From Symbiodinium natans (lineage: Eukaryota; Sar; Dinophyceae; Suessiales; Symbiodiniaceae), in NCBI GenBank assembly GCA_905221605.1, contig CAJNDS010002605.1, positions 128,501-192,500 on the forward strand: DNA of 64,000 nucleotides, written 5' to 3'. A program made the position numbers and the translations under genes. The notes under the pieces were generated by a model. The model had not been told where the DNA came from. It searched no databases and saw only the letters and a list, made by a program, of their open reading frames with translations. Shown piece after piece: positions 33,990 to 46,800 of the stretch. How positions within the stretch are numbered: position 1 is the stretch's first letter; the number at the start of each line of letters is the position of its first letter.

Positions 33990-35692
33990 CTGCTAGCCGT
34001 AAGGCTGTGAGCTTCGACAGTGCATCAGGACGCATAGCTGTGCTGCGCGCATCCCAATGTGGCGTTTGGGTTACTTGCTTCAGCTCCTGCCCACAAGCCT
34101 CAGCTGCTACCTGACGAAGGAGGCAAAGGGCTTGGCACCAGCTTCCTCGCGTGCGGGACAGGATGCCCATGGTTGCCCCACTGATCTTTTCGATAGACTA
34201 CATGGGAACTTTTTTGCCGGCATTTGCTGGGAGCCTGAGCCGGTGCTTCGGATGGCCGCATTCCAAACAACGAGGTTCAAGGATACCTGAAAGGCACGGA
34301 AGGCGGAAGCTTCAAGACATTTAATTTCAAGACTGAAAGGCACGGGAACCATCAGAGGTTTCACCTCAACTTGACAAGGGATGTCAGGTTGGAGGGCAAC
34401 CGTTAATTGTCGCAAGCGGTGAGAATCTGCAACTTCGTTTGCATGCGGTCCAGGCCGGCGGCTAGCATGCCCCCACTTCGCCTGCTTGTCCTCATCCTTT
34501 TTTGGCTTCCTTTCTTGGAGTGTCTTGGCAATTCTCAATACCTTGCTGGTCACTTGCCCTGTGGCGGTTTATAGAGTGCGGGGGTCGCGGTGGCGCAACA
34601 ATTCGGACGCGCAGCCTGCTTACAAAGTCAAAGTTCTTGTAAAGCCTGACTCAACATGTTACAGACCGGCCGGCCGTAGCAAACCTCACCCTGGAACCGA
34701 AACCACAAGACAGACGAGTCATGGCAGCTGGCCCCGTGTCGAACCGCCGAATCCAGAAGCGCCGCTGCAACAACCCATGCTTCCTCCGAGCGGAGTGTTG
34801 TCTCTATGGGGCCTACGTATGGTTCTACTTTTGCTCCCTGACATGATTTGACATGCCTCACAGATCCTGAAAGCAACAACAACTTCCAAAGCATTCTTTG
34901 GCGAGACATCCGCTGTGGCCTCGACATGCCGTGAACCTATGCAAATCCAATGGCCTTGCAACCACGCAGGGAAGCACTGAGGCCAAAGGCGTCGCGGCGC
35001 AGCCGCCCCTCGTCGAGGGCCCCTGCGTCTTGGCTTAGGTGAATGTATGCCGGGGCGTATGCCACAGCATGTAGGCTTCTGCACAAGGCGCAGGCAAAGA
35101 ACTGCAGACTCCTACAGATCAAGCGTCCCAGGGCGTAACCCGCCTTTCAATGACACTCTACGTGAATATCCACGCTTGCAACTTCTAGGCCCGAGACATC
35201 CCGTAGCATCCCATGGCCTAGGAGGTCCAAGGAGGTCCGCCACGCTGTGCGGCTGCTGGCTGAGATGGCAATGTTGAATCCCACCTGTCTGGGGGCTGCA
35301 GGCAGGTCAACGTCTCGGGCTTGCTGGTGTAACCCAAGATCCGTAGAGTGTTTCGATGCTGCAACTGCACAGTCATGACGATGATTGATACCGTAAGAGG
35401 ATAGCGGGTATAGCACCTTGCAACAGCTGATCCGGATACCTGGTCTGGCACGAGGGCAGCGCACTGGCACACAGGCAGCAAGTGCACCGCCCACAACCAG
35501 CAGTGCTGCTTCTCGGTCTTCGTGGCGACCGTGTTGAAGCAAACTGTGTCGACTTGGATCTTGGATTTGAGCCTGGGCTTCTTGCGTGCAGTAGACATGA
35601 TGACGAAGATAGACAGGACATGCACCACAGAGTCTGACCGAGGCACATGGTGTAAAGCAGATCCAGTCCTTCCTGCCAGGACGACCTCCTCA
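33990..35692 (-). CDS. Pentatricopeptide repeat (PPR) protein gene, multi-exon
   Basis: Seen: successive minus-strand segments read as PPR helices. About 35645-35690 gives SSWQEGLDLLYTMC. The exon ending at 35440 gives VCFNTVATKTEKQHCWLWAV, then LLPVCQCAALVPDQ. After a GT-AG intron (35286-35439, phase 0 on both sides) the next exon, from 35285, gives VGFNIAISASSRTAWRTSLD. Further down come RRDAFGLSASLRGCKA (near 34990), EEAWVVAAALLDSAVRHG (near 34760), LVVWNAAIRS (near 34250) and GSWCQALCLLRQV (near 34120). These fit the 35-residue PPR pattern of paired helices. Family knowledge: PPR proteins bind organellar RNA for editing, cleavage or translation. Later repeats fall in different frames, which could be introns or decay; I could not decide. 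The 5' and 3' ends are approximate. Confidence 0.72.
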
Positions 35693-35899
35693 TAGACCCC
35701 AAAACAGGCACTCGCCCCTGAAGAACACCTCGATTGGAGGTGCTCGTGTGTTCCAGGCGAGCTTTAAGATCCGAGGAGCGCTCTCCATCTTTGACCACTT
35801 GGCGTGCTGTCGGAGGAGACCAGAAATCATGTGCCGCGGGTTTAGGCAAACCGCGAGTACTATGGCTGGGCATCATGCCGACTCATGTTCAAGAGCCGG

Positions 35900-38800
35900 C
35901 CGTGGAATTGGATGACGCCCCGCGAAGATCGCATCCCTGTCATGTGCGGGCGGCAGCAGGTCATCCCAGTCTTCGCGACAAGCAAGAGCAGATGCACTTT
36001 TTGCAATGTCTGCCCTCGTGTCGGAGTGTGAGTCGAACCTGCCACAACCCCCCCAAAAGGCGGTGATGGGCAGAGAGAGTCCACAACTTCAAATAGGCCG
36101 GCTCTTGGATGTCTTGGAGGAAAAGGTCTCAGGAATGTGTTGCGTGGTCTGTGCCTGATTGCTACTTCATCCTAGAGAAACCTTCAAGCCAACTGGCTGC
36201 TGGGATAGGGTTTCGAGAGTGCAGGTGAGTATGGGGTTGATTCGGGGTGGTAGTTTCGGGGTGTGAATGTAAAGTTTCATTGTAAGTCATCACAGATGTT
36301 GTTGGTCAAATTCAAGACCTAACGTTGGGATCTTTGCATGGATATCTGCTAGCATACTACGCACGAGGCGAGCGTGAGGTGTCTGTCAAAAACTGCTTAG
36401 GTCCGTGCCCACTGCGTACCGCGCTCGCACGCTGCAACCTCAGTAGGTTCTAGGAGTCTAGCTGCTTTCCCAAGCAGGCTTTGACATCTGGTTTTTGTAG
36501 CTCTTGCTCTCCCTGCTAATCTCGCGTACTTTCACGAGAAAGCGGGCACTGCACCCTCTCTGAATCCGGCAATCTCTGCATCACCCGTCTGCCCCTAAAA
36601 CGCTCATGTTTTCTACGTCTCAACGTTGCAAAGCCCGAAACGCCGAAAGTGTGGAAGCACGTTGCGGCCCCCACTGCGGCAGCGTGGCAGATCTTCTCTG
36701 GGCCCTGCCAACCAACCACTAGTTGGGTGGACTGACTGGCAGATTCCGAGTCTGACTCAACTTCCCTTACCTGAAATTGCAGCAGGAACCTAAACCCTAA
36801 ACCCTAAACCCTAAACCCTAATAGGCGCTTGCGATTTTGAGCCGTCGTGGCTGCCTTGCGACAAGGCCGGAACCTGACTGCCCGGATGCCTCCTTTAACT
36901 TTAAAAGCCCGCTCTTCACTATTCGAAGCCCCCACATGGGGGGTTTCTTCAAATAGGGGGGGGGGGGGGGGGGGACCCTTTTTGGGAGCTCCTGTAATCA
37001 GGATGTTTAGCATCTTGGGGTGTATTACGGCATTACGGGTACCCGTCATTCGGCAATACCCAAAAATGGTGCGCTCGGTTGGATATGGAGTGATCGATGG
37101 TGCTGTATGGCTATGCCAGCGCATGATGAAGATCCGAACATCCCCCATACGAGCAGAAAACAGCATGTCCTTTCGTCCAACTCGTATTTTGGGACCTGAT
37201 GAGCATCCGACACATCAAAGCATCCAACCTCGCGTTGGACGAACTCGCCATACAGTTCCAAAGCCTGCTGACGCAGACACCAGGCCCCGGCTATCGCAAA
37301 CCACAGCTATATCCTGCGATGTCTTGCAATGCACTCCCAGGCTTGCACCATGAGCATGCAAGAGGCACTTTGTTTTGGTCAGTGTTGCGCAAGACTCCAC
37401 ATCGTGGCGATGCTGCTCACAAGCTGGCGCTGCCCGAGGGTCCATCGAACAACTGGCTGTCCGGCTGACGTGACTGTGCCATTGGGCGACATCTGTCTCC
37501 AAACAACTGCGCAGGGCCATCTCTCCTTATCATCCCACTCATCCCACTCATGCCACTGAGCTTCCAGGTCGTAGTCCATCAATGAAAATTGAAACTTGAA
37601 ACGCCCCTGACTTCTTCCACCCGACCTGTTTCTGACCTGGGTCGCAAGGTTGGTGGCAACGGCGGAAAGCTGCAGCATCGTGTCCGGCAAGATGACGGGC
37701 CACCATTCAAATGTCATGGATTCTCGGGGTTATTGTGGATAAACATCTGGTTGCAGTGGCGGCAAAACCGTCCCCAACACTCCTTCACCTTCATGTCGTG
37801 ATGTCCAGATCCGGCATCATTTGCAGGACTTTTGCAGGGTCCCTGGTGCAAAGACTGGTCACGCCCATCTCGCGCCGGGTGGTCATCTAATCAGCAGCTG
37901 GCCAGCCTGCAAGGAAGCAAGGCCCAACCTACGGTACTTTGACTCTTTCTGCCTTACGCAAGCCACATGCACAGTACATAGCTGCAATCAGGAGGCTTTC
38001 GGTCTTGATGGCCTCGAGGCGCAGGATCATTGCCGAACGTGGTGGGAAGCTTTCAAGGTATGTGTCATATAACATGTTCCCCGCAAAAAGCCACCCTTCA
38101 CAAATCCTGAGGTCTCCAAAGCTGCAAACCCCACAACAAGAACAGCAAAGGAGAAGGCACCTCCCGCTGGCCGCAAAGCTGCCAATCCGGGTGCTCAGCA
38201 CTTGCACGCTGCCACCTTACTTCTTCCCGGGACCCTGATTATGATAAAGGGGCTTTGTTGCTCTACGAGGACATTCCGAGCTTCCCCTGTGTTGGGGATG
38301 GCGGACTCGATGGCTTCGTGGTTCTGTGTGCCATCGTCTCTATGTCGACTTTCTGCGTGGGCATGTTGGGGCCCAGTTGGGGCGTGATGATGCGATGGCA
38401 AACGCTGGATTGCAGTTAAGCGAGGCACCCCGGTCGCAAAGAGATGCATGCAAAAGAGGGCATTCCGCATGAGTACTCTCTGCACGCATCACATTCAACA
38501 GTAAGAGCACATTACAGACCAAGCCCGAGCAGCATGGGATGTCGCCAGTCCCAGTCTTGAGGCACATCCTGATGTAGGCTTCACGTCGCTATTCTGAGTA
38601 CGTCATTTACATCACAACGGCCCGCAATTTCTGGAAGCTCTCCGGTTGCAAGTTCTTCCAAAAACGGTCCTCCAGGGAGGGCAGTTCATCCGTAGCTGTG
38701 CTGTAGTCGGAGTAGGTGGCCTTTTTCCAGCACGCGTGGGGGGGACATTTGGGTTCCTATCGGAAGGACGAGATTTAGGGTTTATGGGGTTGAGGTGCTG

Positions 38801-39370
38801 GGATTTTTCAGACAAGGAATCTCAGTTATGAAGGGTTTTATGTTGGAGTTCTTTCTGTCGCAGATGGCTCTGCACGCAATTACCCCCCCCCCCCACCCCC
38901 AAAAAAAAATTCCAAGCAAGTAGTACGGAAGAATCCGCACCCAAGAGCAGCAGTAACAGTCTTAATTAGGCAGGGAAGGATGAAGAGGATGAAGAGGAGC
39001 AACAATCAGCAAAGCAGCTAGGCTCAACTACTAAGGTGCTGCATAGCGGTGCTGTAATTTTAAGAACTGCCCAGGGTAAATGCCTGCTGCCGGAGGGAAG
39101 CAAGGAAATGACACACTTGCTGCCATGCTAGACATCGTGCTGTAATATGAGTATCCAATCGTAGTCTGAGAGCAGCGCACTACGAAAACCAAGAGAAACA
39201 TGCACCGAAAAAAGAACAAAGTTGTGATTGCGGATGTTGAGGCAATGCGCGTGCTGTCCAGCGGAAAGTTCTGAGAAATTCAATCATGCCACGAAATGCA
39301 ATTGGCAAGAACCCAAACTACAACACTTATAAGATGGACTGGGATCCTCGTTTCCATCCTGCTGCGCTAC
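35900..39370. other. No supported gene
   Basis: Contains five telomere-like CCCTAAA units at about 36788-36822, a G-run at 36957-36974 and a C/A homopolymer at 38882-38909. Frames at 37.0-37.7 kb (minus) and 37.9-38.2 kb (plus) are open but give no recognisable domain. Confidence 0.4.
36788..36822. repeat. CCCTAAA telomere-like array
   Basis: Five head-to-tail units without mismatch. Confidence 0.96.
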
Positions 39371-39371
39371 A

Positions 39372-39809
39372 TTAGCACAGCGACCAGTCCTTGCATACTC
39401 TGCACTGTCCCCTGACCATCCCGCCCTTACCCACCTTGTCCACCCGACGATTCAGCTCAAGCTGTTGACAGCGCCGGATCTTACGAAAGCAGCTCCAGCA
39501 CTCCTGAGAAAGGTTTTGGTTTAATGCTGAGCTTTTCGAATTTCGGGCCAAGACCAGGATTGCAGCATCTGAGTTCAAACATGACCAAATGTTCTTGTGC
39601 GTTGCTTCTTCTTTGCGTTGCACAGGATCTTCGTCATGCGGGTCCTTTATAGTGGTGGCTACATTGCTGCGAGCAATCGCGGGAAGCCCCAACGTTAGGC
39701 GCCAAAGCTCCTGACCAATTAGCTTCCTCTGCCCGGAATATGCATGCTCAGACGTACGCTGATCGGTCTTACCCCCTGAGCTGGCCTCACAGAGGTACCT
39801 TCCGGCCAT
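39372..39809 (-). CDS. Candidate intronless ORF, 145 aa, cysteine-rich C-terminus
   Basis: Seen: ATG-initiated frame beginning MAGRYLCEASSGGKTDQ and ending QCRVCKDWSLC, with cysteines spaced C..C / C..C over the last 45 residues (SQECWSCFRKIRRC onward). It overlaps the tail of the frame above by 23 bases. Composition is not low-complexity. No family is recognised. It may be a terminal exon of the 39.8-40.5 kb gene or chance: frames of this length occur by chance in a window this size. Confidence 0.3.
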   Translation of the reverse strand: MAGRYLCEASSGGKTDQRTSEHAYSGQRKLIGQELWRLTLGLPAIARSNVATTIKDPHDEDPVQRKEEATHKNIWSCLNSDAAILVLARNSKSSALNQNLSQECWSCFRKIRRCQQLELNRRVDKVGKGGMVRGQCRVCKDWSLC

Positions 39810-40500
39810 TTTCGAGCCTGCCTCTGGAAGGGCGCAGGAGGGGGTTGATTTTGTTCTTGGATGTTACTGGGCCAGGGCGCTGCCAGCACATAATTTTACC
39901 ACGTTTCGGATGCTTGAAGTGATAGTGACGGGTAGTGGAGTTGAAAAGAGTTCTTCTCACATTCGAGTCACATACAGAAGCAAGCAGACATATGAGCTCT
40001 GTTTCCGACTGGGTCCGAGCAGGCCGGCTCGATTCTGGGTTCTTGGGAAGAAGCCCCTCGGTGGCCTCGCCCACATGGCCATCACCGCGGAGGCGCCCAC
40101 ACTGGTAGCACAAGTCCGCACGGTGGGCCTTGGGGTTGATCTCGGGCTTAAGGGGCCGTCGTGTCTTGCGGCCTATCGAAACATCGTAGGGCCTTAGGGC
40201 TGTCCGGGGTGCCGCAGCCGTCCTCGCTTCGGCGCCTCGGCCGTCGAACCAGCGTCGGGCCTGCTGGGTGCCTGGCCAAGGCTCTCTTTAGGGACTTTTG
40301 GGTGTTTGGCAAGCTGGGCATGCCGCAGATGGCACGTAGAGGTTTGAAGCTTTATGCTCCACGAACATCCAGGCATACCTGCATATGTGCTCAGGCTCGA
40401 TCTTGAATTTCACTGCAGTTGAGGTTCGCTCCAGCTGACGCTGGGCCCGCTTCAGTAGTCGGCCAGTGGTGGCGCAGCTGGGATTCAGCCTCAAGTGCAA
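39787..40500 (-). CDS. Candidate multi-exon gene with CxxC motif, function unknown
   Basis: Seen: an exon-like frame ending at a GTATGC donor (exon end 40379) encodes LLKRAQRQLERTSTAVKFKI. Downstream a long frame (about 40266-39787) runs through ARRWFDGRGAEARTAAAPRT, YDVSIGRKTRRPLKPEINPK and RADLCYQCGRLRGDGHVGEA to a stop at 39787. CYQCG followed by GH recalls half of a zinc knuckle, but the full CCHC pattern is absent. The intron phase between the two exons did not match any acceptor I tried, so the junction is open. The C-terminal part after about 39990 may be read-through rather than coding. Confidence 0.42.
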
Positions 40501-40809
40501 TCTTCGGCCGTGTCAGCAGCTCACGCAAGCAACAAGAACTGCTCCGGATGCTAGAAGTGAGAAGGGACGCAAACACTGGCAATATTTTCAGGAAAGTGGC
40601 CGCGCTGAGGCAAGGAGGTCATCAACGGCTCTGCCGGGGCTGTGGGCCAGCACGGCGCGGGCATGTAGATTCAGGTGCCGCGCTGTCCGGCCGTACTCTA
40701 GCAAGAGGGCCTCAGGGCGCGTCAACATGCTTGCAGCGTCTTGCAACCACACCAGAGCTTAGTCGTGTGCTCTACGGATCCCTACGGCCCAAAAGCTGAG
40801 CAGTATAGT

Positions 40810-43200
40810 CACGCAATCATCGGCTGCAAAACTGATTGCTGAAAGTTGCTGTAGCTGATGACTCTGCGGATGGCAAGTTCAGGCGCAGCTGCGCCACGCA
40901 TTGCTGTTGCAAGCACCTCGACTGCGAAGGCCGTCGCCCTTTGGTACCAAAGTCCCGCGTGCAGCTTCGGCCAAGGAACTCGAGTCGGAACTTCGGGGCG
41001 AGGGCAGAGCCGGAAGGGCAGCAAGCGAGGATAGCGGAGAGCTTGACGAGGGCCAAGAGGTTGCGGTTCTCTTTGACCAAAGTGATGGCATGGTCCTTGC
41101 TTGCCAAGCAAGACAAACGTTCTTGTAACGCTCTTCGCGCCCTGAACTCATGCTGCAGTAAGTACAACAGCCATAAGTCCATAAGGTAAGTACAGCAACC
41201 ATTAGTCCATAGTCGGACATTGATCCACAAAGGCACGGGCCTTCTCTTCCCTTACGTGTAGCTCCAGGTCTGCCACGGGCTCCCAGTCGCGGGCCAGAAC
41301 GGCAATGCGGAATAGCACCTTTCCGATTGAACTGTGCTTACATGCAAGTCATAAAGAGTCATGTTCTTCTCATTAGGGAAGTGACCCAGAAAAGATCGGT
41401 CCACTCTTGTTGCACGAAAGCAGTCTGACCTCACACAAAGGATGCTGAGGTTTCATATTGCGGCTTTTGCGAACTTCGCAGCATGCGTTTGGCAACAAAT
41501 TAAATGTGATTGCAATTCAAAATCGAGGCAAGCTGTACCCTGCCCTGGGCTTCCGTGACCGTGTTTACTCTCGTCTTTTTGCTCGACAGGGATTGCAAGG
41601 GCCCTGCATATGAGCAATTCAAACTCTAGGTCTAGGTGGTCTCGAAGTACAGGCTATTCACGTGCAGCGTTACCGTGAAAGACTGTGACTATTCGGCACT
41701 GATAAGCCATGCAAAAGGTTGGTTCCTGCAATTTTACACTTATGTCCCCTGGCCGGCAGGGTTCCCTCGATTTTGCAGCAAACCCGGGACTTTGCGAGCC
41801 TTAACCAGGTTGGTCTCAGGTTTCTGAAGGCAAGGCTGATGCTATGTCAGATGCAACAGCGCTTGCTGGAAGCACAACCAGCGAATCGTGGATGTATTTC
41901 AAGACCCCGCCCCAATTTCTTTTCGACGCACTTCATTCCCAGAGCTCATGTGTTGAGACTGTTGCTTTAAGCCCCTAAACCTATTTTTGCAACATTTCTC
42001 ATGCTTTCTTAATCAAGTACTCGCTCAATTTTTGCATTGTCGGGTGACTTCATGGCTTTGCCTCACTGGCCGCAGTTCCCACCAACCCCGAAAGTCACTC
42101 GACACGACCGCCCTTCACAGCTACGCTGGAGCTAGGCCACCCTTGCCCACAATGCAGTGGGAGAGCCGGCAATGGCGGGGTTGTCCCGGGCCAGCCGCGC
42201 AGACCCTGAAGGGTTGCACACCGCAGTTCTGCAGACTGCCCCGGCGCAAGGAGCGGCAGAGCCACCTCAACCTCGATGCGCGCAGAGCCAAGACAAGAAG
42301 TTCTGATGCAAACGAAACAACGGTAAACATTTCCCGAAGCCGAGACATCAAAAAAAAAAACCGCAACCAGACATGTCCGCCTGAGCTGCTAGGCTTTGCT
42401 GGGGGTTCCAGGCCTTAGGCCTCAGGGTTTTTGGGAATTTGTTCACAGCTTAATTTACCTAGGGGATCCGGGGTGTGCAGGATCAGTCTACGACGTCTAC
42501 GGGCTTCACTCATGATCCAGACTCTGAAGGAAAAGAGACTCCTGTGCATGCTAAGGGTCCCGTCCCTGCATTCTCTATAGCATGAAGTAGCTGAGTAGGA
42601 GGTTCAGGGTCTCCGGATGAGTAGTCCACGGAAACCCGCCACCGACAGCTCGCATGCCCCACATGCTGGCTGGCCCCGGACCCTTTGATCCCCCTTATCC
42701 AACCTGGCAAGAATCGCCAATAATGGGTACGACTTAAGCCTAAGCCACGCAGTCTGGCAGCTCGCCACAGCCTGCAGCAGCTTGCCGCTTTGCAAGCAAT
42801 TGCAGCTCTGACGACTCTGACTGTCTACCCTTTCTCTGAACTCGCCGTCATTTCGCGAATTTCGCGGACTTCGGTGTAGAACAGTGACTGCAGCTGCGAT
42901 TATGACTCATTTTCGGAACCAGGGTCCATGAACAACTCATATTGCTCAAAGTAGGATGATGCTCCCGCATCCATCAAGGCCTTGTCGGCCGCGCCATCCC
43001 CTGGTTGTGAGGAGGGCATGCCCGTCCGCATCCTTGTCTACATGTGGCTCAGGCTCTGTGCAGTATGCTTACTTGAGCTAGTTAGAGGTGTCGCTTGCAT
43101 GGGTTTTGGGATGTAGGGCCGAGGCCGGGTGCTTAGACACAAGCTCCTGTTGCTTTTTCGCTCCCGCCTAGCTTGATCAAACCACTGCATCCATGGTGAA
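40810..43200. other. Unassigned; one exon-like stretch
   Basis: The minus strand near 41150-41020 reads FRARRALQERLSCLASKDHA, then LVKENRNLLALVKLSAILA, which looks coding, but all three minus frames are open here and no gene could be assembled. The rest shows nothing recognisable. Confidence 0.3.
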
Positions 43201-43227
43201 CAAGTTGCTGAGGAGGCTACAATATTT

Positions 43228-43836
43228 TTAGCGCCGCAGTGAAGGGAATCCCCGAGTCTTCCCATCACAAGACCGTGGAGGTGCGTGTCGGCATGCAAAG
43301 GACATGTTGCAAAGATTGGGCTGGACAAGAGGACCATGCCATTGCCTTTGCCGATAGGGTGGTTTCATGTGCTTGCTAGATTCAGGAACTTTTGTTCGCC
43401 AAGCATCGCGGGCTTCAAATTCCAAACTCACCGTACAGCGCTGGAAAGGTAAACTGGCATGCTGGGTAGCAGCACGCTTTTCCTCGGATTCTTCGGGCAA
43501 CAACACTCGCAGATCGCCCCACAACCCGAACACATCACAGCATTGCGGCTGCACTGTGCAAACAAGGCCATGTTCGTCATACAGTCGAGACGATGCTTTC
43601 GAGCAGGATCCGCACATCAACAAATGTCTGGACAAAACCTCTTTGAATGAATGCACGCCGGGTTTTTTTTTACATGCCCTGTTGAATCTGGAACTGTCAG
43701 CCCCAGGATCTCCCGGCTCGTCCTTCTGGGACCACGGCAGCCGCAGCGTCATTCCAGACTCGCCACTCGATGGTAGAACATGACGCAGAGGGTCAAAGGC
43801 CTGAAATCTGAAGGCTAAGCTTCCTAGCCGAAACAA
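43228..43836 (-). CDS. Candidate intronless ORF, 202 aa, unknown
   Basis: Seen: frame beginning MFRLGSLAFRFQAFDPLRHV with a cysteine pair (HLLMCGSCSKASSRLYDEHG) and a basic, cysteine-containing tail. The opposite strand over the same stretch is also open for 138 codons with equally plausible composition, so coding strand is uncertain. No family recognised. Confidence 0.28.
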   Translation of the reverse strand: MFRLGSLAFRFQAFDPLRHVLPSSGESGMTLRLPWSQKDEPGDPGADSSRFNRACKKKPGVHSFKEVLSRHLLMCGSCSKASSRLYDEHGLVCTVQPQCCDVFGLWGDLRVLLPEESEEKRAATQHASLPFQRCTVSLEFEARDAWRTKVPESSKHMKPPYRQRQWHGPLVQPNLCNMSFACRHAPPRSCDGKTRGFPSLRR

Positions 43837-43839
43837 ATC

Positions 43840-46800
43840 CAGCTGCTGGTGACAGCGAAACCCTTCATCAATGCAAACCCTTGGTCCCTGAAGGCTATAT
43901 GTTCAGATCGGGATGAGGTCGACGATTCTTGGGTGTTCGCGCATGGCACACTGCTGACCATGACCCGGCTGCGGCGCATGTTTCGGCGGATGTTGTGGCA
44001 GGCCTATACTGCTGTTGTCTCTGACCCCAACTTGGGGTTTTGGACCTATACTTCTTAGATAGACTTGAGCCTTTTTTCAATGGGAACTCACATGCGAACT
44101 CTTCGAGGCAGTCGAGCATCCTCGGGGCCACGCTGCATGTCCCGAAGCTGGATGGTGCACTGAATCCTCTCCTCAGAGGCTCGCGATCTTGCCAAGATGG
44201 CACAAGTCCTACTTCAAGGACTCGAAATCTCCAAGTTCTGATCCCTTGTAGCCCCGGCTCCACATCCACGCGCTCAAAACCAGACATTCGGAGCTGCGGG
44301 TGCTTCAGGGCCACGCCAAAGGCTTCCAGGTCAATGAGGAAGCTTGCCTGTCAAGTCTGCTTGCAGGCTTCTGTGTTGGCATGCCATGCTGTCATCAGCT
44401 ACTGAGCTACTGGTACGTGCTTGAAGAACATAGTGCTACCGGCAGCCAGAACAGCCAAGCGCACAACAGTGCTGCCATGAAACTTCCTTGTCCTTGCTAT
44501 CATGACATGAGAACCGGCACGCCACCAGTGCAATTCCCACTAAGCTTGCCCACCGCAACCTGACCCTTGAAAGACCACCTTCTCCGCGACTTGCATGGAG
44601 CAAAGAAGAACTTCGGAGAGTTGGTGTGGCAGGAAGCCGTCCTGGCATACACAGGCCCTGGACCCTTGTGATGGATAGGCATGTTGGCAGAGCGAACATG
44701 GTTGGGAGGCTTCGGGGCTCACATCCCCAGCACTTAGCGTGGGCTCTGGTAATGTTGCGGGCCTTACTCTATGGGTAGAACAGCGAGCCTGTGCTTCATA
44801 CCTGCGAAGCAGAGGAAGGACAATGTACACATGCATGTCTACATTCTACATATGTAGAGTGTTGCATCGGTATATTTCGATTAATGTCACGTGCATGTAC
44901 ACATGCGTGGCTCTGGGGCGGGAGGGACACAAGTTCAATAAGGTCTCGACCCATTCATGGAGCGCTACAAGGAAACCTGAAGACAGCTACGTGTAGCTGG
45001 ATGTTTCTTCGGCAATCTGCAAACTTGTCTGCTGGCCCGGAACATGGAACAAAAGATGCACAAAGATTGCAATTCAATCGGTGCACAGGCTCAGCTGTTG
45101 CATACGGCCTGCCCTGGACTGTAAATAGCCAAGTCTCATCTTGCTCGCCGACGACATGCCTGCAGAAAACTACGCAGGGCATGCGCAACAGATTCTGTGA
45201 ACTTAGCCTGCCCTTGTGTGTCGAATTCGGCTACTCCGATGGATGTCACAATGCAGCAGTGCTGCTCCTGACTGCTGCCAGGTTCGGACCTCTGAGAGAC
45301 TAGCCGCCACCCGTGATCCGACTCAACAACTGCTGGCCTGCAGGTCGTGGGCTCGAGGAGCAAGACTTGCTGCGCCTGGCCCTTGCAGATGCACTCACTG
45401 AATCTCACTGTTCAGCAGCAACACAGATTCGGGTTTCCGATTCGATGCACCATGCGGCAGGTGTGGTGTCATCTGCTGGCATTCCATCTGGCCTCGTTGC
45501 CTCGAACACAACATTCGGCCGAGCAAAGCAAGTGCCAGGAACCATGTAGCCACCAGCTCTTGATCTTAGACTCTTCGACATGCTGGTCCGACCAGCCGGC
45601 TGTCTGAGTCGCAAGCGAATCTAGAGAATACTCACATCATTGGGCGGACACATCAGCTGATCGGCTACAGGCTCGCGTCTGTCTCCGTGTCAATTGAACA
45701 ACCCGTAAGGAGCCTTTGGTAACTCCCAGATGTTGTAGCAGATGGCCACACAGTCGCCCCAGCGTGGTGACAAGCCCGTGCCATGCTCCTGTGCCGAACT
45801 CTTGATAGCACTTCAGGTGATGTGAAAACACAATCGGTGGTCGCCAAACTACGGCTGCTGCTGTATACCGAAGGCAAAATGAGAGGCTAGTGGCCGAACG
45901 TGTGGCAATGTAGCGAAAGGTTAGATGAAGGTCTCCCAACCTCCCTTCGTGGTTCTATCTGAACCTCTGCTACTCAAAGGTGGCGCCCGAGTCTCATCCG
46001 AACCCATTTTTCAGGCTTGGGTCCACCACCCCTGCAAAAAAAATCCGAGCAAAACGGATCGAACTCTTCCGAAAACATGAGCGGAACAACAACCCTCAAC
46101 TGGCCATCCAAACTGCTAGTCTCCGCGACCTTCGATGAATCATTTACGGCATTTGAGCCAACAGATCCGAACGCTTGCATTCCGAAGGGCCAAAATGGTT
46201 TGGCAAATCGCAGACCACCTTCAGTAAGCTCCAGCCACAGACACTAACCCAACGTCTGGAAACGCAGCGTTTCTGCATGTGGGCCTGACCTGAAAAGGAA
46301 CTTACCTGGCGTTTCCCTCAAACTAGGCAGAAACAATGGAAGTCAAATTCTATGGAAATTCTTGTGTGTTGGCTGATCATATTGAAAATCAAGTCAAAGC
46401 GCATGTGCAAAAGCACCAGGACTTTCATTACAGCCCTTACGACATGATGTCGACCTCCAAGGAGGTATGATGATGATGGACTTGTCGTACCAATATCCTA
46501 CTCACACATGCATGACTTAACTGCCGGAAGGTTCGATGCAAGACTTTGGGGGCGGGGGACCGGCCTTTTTGATGCACTAGGCGATTGTCTGAATGTCCAC
46601 ACTCCACCCTTTGTTCTGCCCTATCATACACATCACATGATGCACAGTGCATTTCAAGCGTTGCAGGCAGTGAGGCATGGAGCAGCAGCAGCGGTGAAGC
46701 TCGACAAGCCAGGCGCTGAAAACAGGCAATTCACGCAGGCTACCCTCCAACACATCCTGCTAGGCAAATCCTGCCAGGAGATGCGAGAGCATGAACAGAG

